This document shows positions 41,863-51,200 of a stretch of 54,051 nt of DNA, one piece after another. Origin of the DNA: Aculops lycopersici (lineage: Eukaryota; Arthropoda; Arachnida; Trombidiformes; Eriophyidae); the NCBI GenBank assembly GCA_015350385.1, contig WNKI01000004.1, forward strand, positions 554,204 through 608,254, in the 5' to 3' direction. Every line of letters starts with the position of its first letter. The stretch's first letter is position 1. The notes beneath the pieces are model-generated. The model was given only the letters and a program-made list of their open reading frames with translations, did not search any database and was not told where the DNA came from. A program made the translations under genes and the position numbers.

Positions 41863-44800
41863 TCAAGAGAATGATTCCATCAAATGGTAGAGTTGTAAGA
41901 GATTCTGCATGTGTACGGGCAAACAGGATTGCCTATCATAAGTCTTTGGGTTCAGGGCTAACCAAGAGAGTGAGTTGTAGCCTTCTAGAACATAGCGCAG
42001 CACATCGGTGGTGAGGTTTGAATCCAATTGATGGCTCTTCTTTGGTCTATCCGAATGAACGTAATCATCCTGAAGTTGCACGCTGGGCATGTGAAAGTGC
42101 AGCGCCGACTTGAGGAAAACTGGGCACGAATTACGAAGGTGAGGATTTGTTGACCAAAACCAATTTGGCATTTGGCCAATCTTGGCGGTCGACATGTAGT
42201 AGCCAAGAGCAAGTGGTTGCTGAAGCAGTTGCAATGGTTCATCCTGATTATTTGAACTGTCACCTCCATTCCCGCCGCCCGATGGGCCAAAGTTACTAGA
42301 CGAGGTCATGTTGTCGTGATGGGCGCCGCTCACATTATCAGCAACATCGCCGGGGGCGTCCGGCCAAACGTCGCCAAATAGGTCGTTGAATCCACCTTCG
42401 AAAGCTAGATCCTCATCTTCTAGCAAAGAGGATTGCAATAGATCGTCGTCGAGACCAGATGTTAGCGCTGGGTCCTCGGCGTTCCCTTGGGCAGCGTGTA
42501 TCGAGGCCGAGGTTGGGAAGACAAGGATATGGGTGGCCGAGGCGTCTTCAGGTGTGCTTAATGGGCACTTATTGAAGGAGGCATTCCGGTCGTCGATGGT
42601 GAATTGATCTGGCATAATGCGTAATTTTGAGTCGGGCTCCAGGGATACTAGGCAAGCGGATAGGATGGAAACTGTTTCGGTTGCGGGTATGATGGTACAC
42701 TGGCGACACCTCTCAGTCAATAGGCGGCTATAGTTTAGCAATGATCGTTTGCTCAGAAGCGACGCCCATTCCTTGAGCTCGCCGTGGCCAACTCGACCCA
42801 CCTTGCCAATGACCAGTCGCCATGGGTTTGTCCAATCAGACATCACTGATACTATGAATTCCATCATCTTTTTCAGCGCAACGCTCCTAACCGACATTTT
42901 GGGTCTCTTCATTCGCTCGCTAATGTTGATGTTAATAACTGAAGTCTCAGAGATTTCTCCCCTCTCGTTGGTGACACTCACTAGCAGCCATCGCTGATCT
43001 TCAGTTATACAATATGAGCAAAACAATACTGAAGACTTTTCTCGTCGGTCGCCAAACATTTCACCTAACTCAGTTTGCTTATCCTTAGTTGGCGCTAAAA
43101 TGTAGGGTGGAGTGAATACTTTGGCAATAGAGTATTCGGGATTCTTGGTCTTGAAGAAAGCCTCCAGAGCAGCGGCTGGCCCGAAGCCAGTTAGAGTCTT
43201 GGCAGTTATTTGGTTGGCCATAATCTTGCGACAACGAGAGTAGACATTCATGGAAAGTGATTTGAGTTGGTCAACTTTCGATATGTTGAAGATTGGTCTG
43301 GAGTTACTAACAACACTATCTAAAGAGACTAATTGGAGTTGAGTGGTCACCCTCAAGCTCTCCGGCAAGTGTTCGATTAACCTCAGGTAACATCTGAATA
43401 ATCCCATTGTGGATAACATACGGAGATTTTGAGACACGGAGGGTGATGAGAACGGATCTATCAGATAGATTACAATTCCATTCTGCTTGGTCAGCTCGTC
43501 TTCCAAGTGGATATTGTCGTCAATGCCGCCATGTGTCGAAGATCCTCCGATCAAAGTCTGCGACTTGAGGTGATTACCTTGCTGGTCTGATTGGACATGA
43601 TTTTGTTCGTTAGTCAAACCGCCGAAATTGTTTGAGCCTGTATTTAGGTCTGTGGGTTGATTTGTGTTGCTAATACCAAATAAACTATTAAAAGTTCGAC
43701 TCTGAGAGTTTTGCTGTTGCTGCTGTTTTGCAGCTGCGGCGGCCGCCTTGCTGTCGGCTATGGTGGGTGAGGACTCGAATCTATCTGCATGCGGATCATA
43801 AGGAGGCTGACGTTCGTCCATGAAGTCAGCTATGGCCTTTGCCAGAGTCTGGCCCATTTTGGCTGCATAGTTTTTGAGTTGCGACATCATTTGACCGGCT
43901 GCTTCTTTCTCATTAATCTTGAGATCAGCAAACCACTTGTCATCTAAATCGCTATTCTCCGGCTGATTGTTTGCTAAAATAACTCCACCGGTATCGCCGA
44001 TAGGCACATGTTTTCCTAACTTCATGAGCTCGTAAGTGTTGCTTAGTTCCTTGAAGAAAGTTATCACATGCTCTAAAATACTTTGATTGTTGGGTGAAAT
44101 AACCAAATAGAACATGTTGTGTCCAGGTGCATAAGGTTCAAGTGATAATTTGTCCCAAAACTTGAGTGCGAATGGAGATAAAGCTAGATGATTCTTCTCA
44201 ACATGATGACCAACCAGTAGCGTTGGGATGGGTTGTGGTTCGCACTGGTCCTCAGTGCCTCGGCCTGACGATTGATGGAACTGGCGCCAAGTTAGTGGTC
44301 CCTGGCAGGGTGGAGTTGGGACAACGGGTGCACCCGTTGGCGAATCTCGGGCGGAGAAAATGTGTTGCTGTTGTTGATGGACATAATCCTTGTACAATTT
44401 GTTATGACTACCTATTGACTCATCCAGTGAGGGTTGAAGTATCTTGAGTAGATTGGTAACGTCTAGATTATTCTCTGGTATTGGTGCGGTTATAAATTGC
44501 CAATCATGGACAGGTGATGAAAATATAAGTATAGCTTTGTTCAGCGTTGCTAATGCCTCTTTAGAATCCTCTCTCACTAATTCCTCTAAAACCTGTAATG
44601 CTCCTTTAGGGTCTATAGATAGAGTTGGCACCACAAGTGTTTGTAGTCCTTGAGCAAATAGATTATTGCGTGTATTTGAGTATATATCAATTGATTTCCT
44701 TGTTGAATAAAACATGCGGGAAAATATGGAGCTCAAACCAGCCGCGCCAGGTACACCCAAAGGTTTGACCAAGCTACCTGATAAGCTGTTGCTAGGTGAT

Positions 44801-47800
44801 TGATTTCCAAGCTTGCAGATCACATTCTTAGTTAGTTCACAGAAGTCGCTAAATTTCAATGATAGCGGATTACGATTCATCAATTTGACAGTCGTATACT
44901 TGACACTATCATCTAAGATTCGATGCAATGGGCTTCCTGTGTTTTGCTTGACAGTTGTTTGTGCATAGTAATTAGTGCAGCTTGTGAGGTGTCGGTTATT
45001 TCTGAAAGATTCTACCAAAAGCACTTTGGATAGTGATGAGTTTGGATGTAGCGTGATAGCACATTGTTGTTTGAGTTGATCAATTACAAATAACTTGGTT
45101 TCTTCGATGACATTTATCTCCCCCTTACCAGTCTTAGTATTACCTCCACCACCGACGGTACTGCCACTTGTAGCGGCTATCATCTCACTGCTCAACTTCG
45201 ACATCAATTTTTGTTCCTCGGTTATAGCATTCTCTGAATAGTCAGATAAGCGAATCTTGCGGAATACCTTGTTTTGATCGATCATCTCTGTTGGGTCATA
45301 CAGAACATTGGTTAGCTCGAGTTCATCCTCGAAGAACAATCCTGACAAATGACTACAATGTCTATTCTTGATTGCACTAAAGCCACAGGTGCACTCGTTG
45401 GCATAGTCCCGATTTGGAGTTGGACTCATGGTGCTGTCATTTCCTACAGATGGCCTCCACGAGTGACCACCACTCGTGTTGGCATCCCCACGATGAGGCA
45501 GAGATTCAATTTGTGCACTTTTTGTGGTCATATTACACACACAAAGCGTGCAATTTTCAAAGTTGTGATCTTGAAACATTCCAAGATCCGTGTCCGAGAT
45601 CATAAGGTTCAATTGGATCGAATTAATCTCATTCAGGTTATTGAATAATCTCTGATGAGGCAGTGTAAATGCTGTGGATAAAACTGTTGTTGCTGTTGCG
45701 ATTGATGTCGGTGGGTGAATGGTTGATATTGTTGTGGTGTTGTTCATTGATGTTGAATTGATTAGGGACCCACTCAATAGGCTGTTACCTGAGATTGTTG
45801 CCGGGGGTTTTGGTGAAGCATTTGAAGAAGAATGGAAGATTGAGTTCATATTTGAGCTGCTCTTGTTTGTTTGATCTGTAAGGGGAAATAAAGAAGAAGA
45901 TTGAAGATTTCTGCTCATGGGGGAGTCGATTTGCTTGATGTTGGAGCTACTGAGTCTGGATGAATTCAACTTGTTGTTTACTTCTTGAACTTTTGAAGGT
46001 ATCATTTTGGAGATAGATGATAATGATGACTTCTTATAAATACATTGAGGTGGCAATGATTTGGTGCTAGATATAACTATGCTAGTTAACGCTGCCCATT
46101 TGGGTGGGGGCGGCATCAATGCACATTCTACTGGTTTATAGACATCGATTTCATTTGATTGATCGTTCGATGATGAGATTATTTGATTTGGAGGACTTAG
46201 TATTGTTTGCTCTTTACCTGTAGCAAGCTGCTCTTCTAAAGATAGTGCTGCTGGGGATAGAATTATTTGCTCGAGTGAGGGTGGAGTCGGAAATAACTTA
46301 ACCAGATCATTCGGTCCCAATGGAGTATTGTTTGAACCTAGTCTTGTTGCAGTACTGTTAGAGAATCGTGAAATTGTATTTGTTTGCCTGATTGATGTAG
46401 TGTTTGAGATGCCCTCCATCTCCAAACAACCATTCTGATTCACAATGTCTTTAGCACTTGGGACCGCATTAGCAAATTCTTTTGTAATGGTTTCGCTAGC
46501 CAATGTCTTGGCACCGACTTTACTTGAACTCACTGTGTCAGTCGTCAATCTGAACGGACTGTCATTCAGTGTCTTATTATTGATGTCCGGCTCAATCTTG
46601 ATTTTGGTTTGCGAGATATCCATAGGCGAAACTTGCTTGTCGTCAGCTAACTTTTCGATCAATAAAGACAACTTGTTTGGCTTACTAGAAGAGCTCTTAT
46701 TGAGTTTCTTGGATGCTTGGGGTATTGTGGCTCTTGGATTCAAAGTAAGATCTAGCGACTTGTAGAGATCAACAACCTTGGAAGTTGTAAATACACATTC
46801 AGACGGATATCTCATCCTGTAACCAGCAACAATAACTTCAACTATCGGTGGTACTTCGTGTGGCTCATAGTTACATTGGAGATTTGGCTTACTTGTAGGT
46901 GGCAAGAGCATATTGGTGAGATTTGATAAATATGAGCGCGAGGTTTGATTATTATCGCTTGGTGTTCTTGGGTCGAATTGGTTGTTACCTGTCATTGCAC
47001 TGTTTCCTGTAGTTGCTGCACTGGACTTAATATCTGTTGAAGAAATGAGACGGGCTCTAGTTTTAGGCAGTGGGTAAAATTTTGACCATTGCTGGATGAA
47101 CGCCGTCGTCGCGGCACCATTATCACTATCTTTATAGTTGACACCATTGAGTATTCCATTCAGACCGAATGGCGCAAGAGCAACCCTAACAATACCTCCG
47201 TCCTGAAGGGCATTAAGATCGCTCCTCGTTAGTGGATGGACTAGGGGGTGTTGTCTGACATCAACAGTTGCACAGACAGTACTGTCACCATGGACAAAAA
47301 AGCTGAAGGCAAATGAGAGGCTCAGTTTGGTGCCATCTAAGTTTGATGTAAAATAAGTGCTGCATGATCTGTTAGTTGTGTGCCTAAGCCCATCCGACTT
47401 GTCAAGACTTTGCCTCGAGTCGAAGTCTTGACCAGAGTCATGAATTATTCTCTTCAGATTTGAGGTGATGTGTGCAGATAAATTTGCTCGAGGATTTGTC
47501 GACTGGCCTTGTTTAATACTGCCATGTTGTTCTAGTTTTATATGTTTCGAGGGCTTAGCTGACGAGGGGTAGGATGTAGTTGCAGCGGAGGCTGTCGCGG
47601 CAGCAGCAGCCGCAGCCGCTGCTGCCAAATGATGTTGTTGCTGATGGTTTTGATACAAATTATAACTATTGTAGCTGGAGCTTCCATCACCAGAACTACC
47701 TGTCATCGGTTGGACGAACCAGCGTCCAATTCGAGTGAAGCCCTTGCCAATGAGACATCGTTCAATGAGATTATGCAAGGCCCTAAATAGGAGGATCCTA

Positions 47801-48279
47801 CACTCGTACGATAATCCCTTGGTTTCCCAATTGTCATCCTCAATCTCAGTAAGATCATCACCAACGACATCATCAACCTTTAGTTGGTGAGCATAGCCGA
47901 ATATCCAGAGTTCATAGTTTTGTTGCTTATTAGCTTGATTATTGGATGACTGTTGTTGATTTGCAGCATTTCCTCCTACAGTTGCGCTAAGATTTGGTCC
48001 AGCTCCAGTGGGGGTATTATTGTTTGACGTTCTACCTGGTCCAGTTTGACCTCCGCCTGGACCGCCAGCATTCTGGTGCCTCTTCTGGGGTTCATGGCGC
48101 CAGACAGCAATGTGATTCTCCTCTAGACACTTGGCGTAGGTGTTTAAAATTGGATGCGTATCAATTGGCCCATGATAATTTGGACATAAGAATCTCTTCC
48201 ATCTAATACCCTCTAGATCAATTAATGAGAATATATTTGTGAGACAATCCTCTAAACTAGCACCGTTTGTTGTGGTCAT
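41863..48279 (-). CDS. MED13: Mediator kinase-module subunit MED13 (skuld), intronless
   Basis: 2138 residues in one uninterrupted frame from an ATG, similar to the human length (about 2170). The N-terminal MED13 domain starts NGASLEDCLTNIFSL, then I-x-W-K-R-F, AVWR, ELWIFGY and LSYECRILLFRALHNLIERC, followed by FFVHGDSTVC and LAPFGLNG. Between lies long Ser/Asn-rich sequence including an FPTPPSLEQ motif, a TPP phospho-site of the sort used as a ubiquitin-ligase degron (inference). The CGFSAIKNRHCSHLSGLFFEDELEL block is a family hallmark. The Piwi-like MID and C-terminal domains fill the last 900 residues (for example VILANNQPEN, GIVIYLIDPF, PCPVFLKSALHFHM-type and the final LSWLALNP). MED13 tethers CDK8, cyclin C and MED12 to core Mediator in the nucleus and represses Pol II recruitment. 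Confidence 0.96.
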   Translation of the reverse strand: MTTTNGASLEDCLTNIFSLIDLEGIRWKRFLCPNYHGPIDTHPILNTYAKCLEENHIAVWRHEPQKRHQNAGGPGGGQTGPGRTSNNNTPTGAGPNLSATVGGNAANQQQSSNNQANKQQNYELWIFGYAHQLKVDDVVGDDLTEIEDDNWETKGLSYECRILLFRALHNLIERCLIGKGFTRIGRWFVQPMTGSSGDGSSSYNSYNLYQNHQQQHHLAAAAAAAAAATASAATTSYPSSAKPSKHIKLEQHGSIKQGQSTNPRANLSAHITSNLKRIIHDSGQDFDSRQSLDKSDGLRHTTNRSCSTYFTSNLDGTKLSLSFAFSFFVHGDSTVCATVDVRQHPLVHPLTRSDLNALQDGGIVRVALAPFGLNGILNGVNYKDSDNGAATTAFIQQWSKFYPLPKTRARLISSTDIKSSAATTGNSAMTGNNQFDPRTPSDNNQTSRSYLSNLTNMLLPPTSKPNLQCNYEPHEVPPIVEVIVAGYRMRYPSECVFTTSKVVDLYKSLDLTLNPRATIPQASKKLNKSSSSKPNKLSLLIEKLADDKQVSPMDISQTKIKIEPDINNKTLNDSPFRLTTDTVSSSKVGAKTLASETITKEFANAVPSAKDIVNQNGCLEMEGISNTTSIRQTNTISRFSNSTATRLGSNNTPLGPNDLVKLFPTPPSLEQIILSPAALSLEEQLATGKEQTILSPPNQIISSSNDQSNEIDVYKPVECALMPPPPKWAALTSIVISSTKSLPPQCIYKKSSLSSISKMIPSKVQEVNNKLNSSRLSSSNIKQIDSPMSRNLQSSSLFPLTDQTNKSSSNMNSIFHSSSNASPKPPATISGNSLLSGSLINSTSMNNTTTISTIHPPTSIATATTVLSTAFTLPHQRLFNNLNEINSIQLNLMISDTDLGMFQDHNFENCTLCVCNMTTKSAQIESLPHRGDANTSGGHSWRPSVGNDSTMSPTPNRDYANECTCGFSAIKNRHCSHLSGLFFEDELELTNVLYDPTEMIDQNKVFRKIRLSDYSENAITEEQKLMSKLSSEMIAATSGSTVGGGGNTKTGKGEINVIEETKLFVIDQLKQQCAITLHPNSSLSKVLLVESFRNNRHLTSCTNYYAQTTVKQNTGSPLHRILDDSVKYTTVKLMNRNPLSLKFSDFCELTKNVICKLGNQSPSNSLSGSLVKPLGVPGAAGLSSIFSRMFYSTRKSIDIYSNTRNNLFAQGLQTLVVPTLSIDPKGALQVLEELVREDSKEALATLNKAILIFSSPVHDWQFITAPIPENNLDVTNLLKILQPSLDESIGSHNKLYKDYVHQQQQHIFSARDSPTGAPVVPTPPCQGPLTWRQFHQSSGRGTEDQCEPQPIPTLLVGHHVEKNHLALSPFALKFWDKLSLEPYAPGHNMFYLVISPNNQSILEHVITFFKELSNTYELMKLGKHVPIGDTGGVILANNQPENSDLDDKWFADLKINEKEAAGQMMSQLKNYAAKMGQTLAKAIADFMDERQPPYDPHADRFESSPTIADSKAAAAAAKQQQQQNSQSRTFNSLFGISNTNQPTDLNTGSNNFGGLTNEQNHVQSDQQGNHLKSQTLIGGSSTHGGIDDNIHLEDELTKQNGIVIYLIDPFSSPSVSQNLRMLSTMGLFRCYLRLIEHLPESLRVTTQLQLVSLDSVVSNSRPIFNISKVDQLKSLSMNVYSRCRKIMANQITAKTLTGFGPAAALEAFFKTKNPEYSIAKVFTPPYILAPTKDKQTELGEMFGDRREKSSVLFCSYCITEDQRWLLVSVTNERGEISETSVININISERMKRPKMSVRSVALKKMMEFIVSVMSDWTNPWRLVIGKVGRVGHGELKEWASLLSKRSLLNYSRLLTERCRQCTIIPATETVSILSACLVSLEPDSKLRIMPDQFTIDDRNASFNKCPLSTPEDASATHILVFPTSASIHAAQGNAEDPALTSGLDDDLLQSSLLEDEDLAFEGGFNDLFGDVWPDAPGDVADNVSGAHHDNMTSSSNFGPSGGGNGGDSSNNQDEPLQLLQQPLALGYYMSTAKIGQMPNWFWSTNPHLRNSCPVFLKSALHFHMPSVQLQDDYVHSDRPKKSHQLDSNLTTDVLRYVLEGYNSLSWLALNPKTYDRQSCLPVHMQNLLQLYHLMESFS

Positions 48280-51200
48280 CTTTTATCTCTGTTCCTATGC
48301 TCCAATACTTATGCTCTTATTTTGGCTGCGTTTCGTTGTGGCCAATACCTAAGAAGATTTTTAATATGACTCTTGTGATGATAGTAAAGTCGATATCAGT
48401 TTGTTTTTAACAATGTTGTTGTTGTTGTTGTTGTTGCTACTGCTGCTGTTGTGGTTGTTATTAATATTGGCGTCTTGTTGGCTAAATAAATAGAATAGAA
48501 TAGTAAGAATAGGAATTGAATTTGTGCTTGCTCTAGTAATAGCAACATCAATGGTGATGTCGGATAATAATAAGTCTCTTCTTAATAATAGTAATTGCTA
48601 TTGTTATTGTTGTTGTCGTTGGCGATGATGATGATGTGCTATAATGGTAATTGTCAAGGATTCAGCCAGCAGAGGTGGTAGTTTTAGATAGAGATAATAA
48701 AGATACGAATTGCGTTGAGATATGAGAGGAGCAATAACAATATTTGCGTTAGAAAAGAGAGAGAGAGAGAAGTCTCGCTGGCTGCCGCTACTGCTGCCAT
48801 TGCAATTGCCGCTGTAGCTGTCGCTCTGTTGCCAAAGTCTCGCTGAGCATGTAAACGAACGAGTGAACGAATGAAGAGAGTCTTTACATTTGCTTGTATT
48901 TTGCTATACCAACCAATTGTTTCATTTGGGGAAATCGATTCCTCACTCATTTTGTTGCTGCTTCTCGAGTGGCGGTCACAGAAGCGGTGGCGTCGCTTTT
49001 TGGTGGTCACCCAAACGCGTTCGCTACAATGAACTTGCGGCGCCCCTAATTTTGAGACACAAATTCGCTCGTATACATGCCGACAACAAGAAGGAGACGA
49101 GCTACGGCGGCAAATGGCAATGGAAGCGGCGAGAAAAACGAACGAATGACTTGCCGCACGAACTGACACACACGCGGGTCTAATCTGAGCCTCGAATAGA
49201 CAGACAAACAGACGGACAGACTGACGCACAAAAATTCACATAAAAGTTTTGCCTTTCATCCCTCCAATTGCCTTGTGATGTTTCTTGTCTCTTGTCTTGA
49301 CCAAAATACAGGAGGAGAGTACGGAAACTGCGCTTACTTGTCCAGTCCGTCCGTGTGACTGTGCGTCTGTCTCAATGTTTGATACACTTCCTATTCAAAT
49401 GCATTCATTTCTAACCGGTTCGTTTGTCTGCGCGAGCGTCACGTTGTCTAAGGAAAAATAATTTCTATGACTCTTTCGCAAGTGTGACCAGAAATCTAGT
49501 CATCCTTGTCTGTATTTGATCTAATCGAGTTAAGCTCATCAATTTTATTACCCCAATCAAGCGGGTTCCGTTAGGTGACCTTGAAGTTGGCTCACTGGGG
49601 CTACAGGTGGCACCCGAGAGGAGCTTCCTAACAAACACCAAGGACACAGGTAGAGAGGGAGAGATTCAAAATAGAGTAAAAAAGCCTTCGCCTGAAAGTT
49701 CCGCAGCGGAAAAGTAGAGGGCGGCAGGGTGGTTACGAAAAAGGTTTGCGGATACCCGAGTGGAATCAAGTGGTGCAACGTGCTGTCCTCATGGAACTTG
49801 TTTTTTCTTACTTCCAATACCTCAAAAGGAGAACTTGGGCTCGATATCCGGCAATCAAATTTAATGCGGCGTGTGACCGTTCGGCGGCCTCCACGTGTTT
49901 CTCTGAAAATCGATCTCTAAGGATTTATTTATCAATCATATCTTGTTTAGCTCATTGTGGTAGTTATCTTTAGTATTTAGCTTGTCCGGAACCGATGTTT
50001 TGGCTGGACATGGGATTGAGGTAGATAATCAGTGCTCGAAAAATATGCTTTGACGTGCATGGATATGCGGTGTGATCTATAGAGTTTGTCGTAATTTTTT
50101 CCCTATTGGATGTGTGGAGTTGATTTCAGGTCGACAAATTATTAGTGTTGCTCGTAAACTTGGAAACAATTTTGTCGTATAGAAATGTTGTCCAACTTTG
50201 AGGAAAATCTACCAATGAATGTGTTGGTCAGCGCAAAAAATCGACTGGCAATGTGCTTCTCACTTCCGGCTTCTACAAGACCCAATTACATCAAACTCGT
50301 CGGTCGGGACGAGCTTGAAAATTCGAAAACAGGTGTTGACGAGGTGATCGATGAATTTTGAGTTGTCTTCCACTTTGGTAACCTAGCTTTATGATATTTT
50401 CATAATCACTCATACAGCTAGATAACCAAAGAAAATAACACACTCTAATAGCAGGTGATAGGTATTGGTTGCGGATTCTCTGGTTGGGTTCACCAAGAGC
50501 AGTGGTTGTGGTGGTAATCGTAGTGGTGGCGCCGACGACGACACTGGTCGGCCTGTATATGCAATAGCGACAGCGACGAGGGCAATTCTGTTCTTGATTT
50601 TTCGTTAGTTCCAATCGCCGCTTGCTACTTTCGCGAGCAGGTGGTCTAGTCGGAGAGAGCTTGATGAGATCTGATTTTCTGGTGGCTGATGGCGGGAACG
50701 CGTAGCGCTGCGCTCGAATTGAAGTGAACTTTCTCGATAGGCTGCAAAGTGTTTAAAAGTTTGATGAGCCCCGCTCAATCACGGATTCAATTTGAACAAG
50801 CCACATATAACGACGCAACAGCAGATGCAACAAGTGGCCACTCGCTCGCTTGCTTACTTCTAAATCTCTCTCATTCTCTTGCTCTCTCATTAGATTCGGC
50901 TCCGACTTTAGTATGGCTCGTCGACGTTTACTAGTAGTCTGCTTTGAAGCTACAACTGCTTTGGGCAACACCAACTCGACGACTGCACGTCCATGTTGAT
51001 TTTGGGCTCGTTGGTCCCTCTTTCTCTCGCTCTCTCTCTCTCTCTCTCCCTCTCTCGCTCTTTCGCCGGTGGCGAGGTTAGTTTCGCAGTTTCAACGCCA
51101 GTTTTTTGGCCAAAAAGTCTCGGGCTGCCCATGCGCAATGGGGCGCCGGCCAAAAGCCTCCACGCTGCCGGCGGCGGCGTCGGCGCGGTTCACTTTGTGT

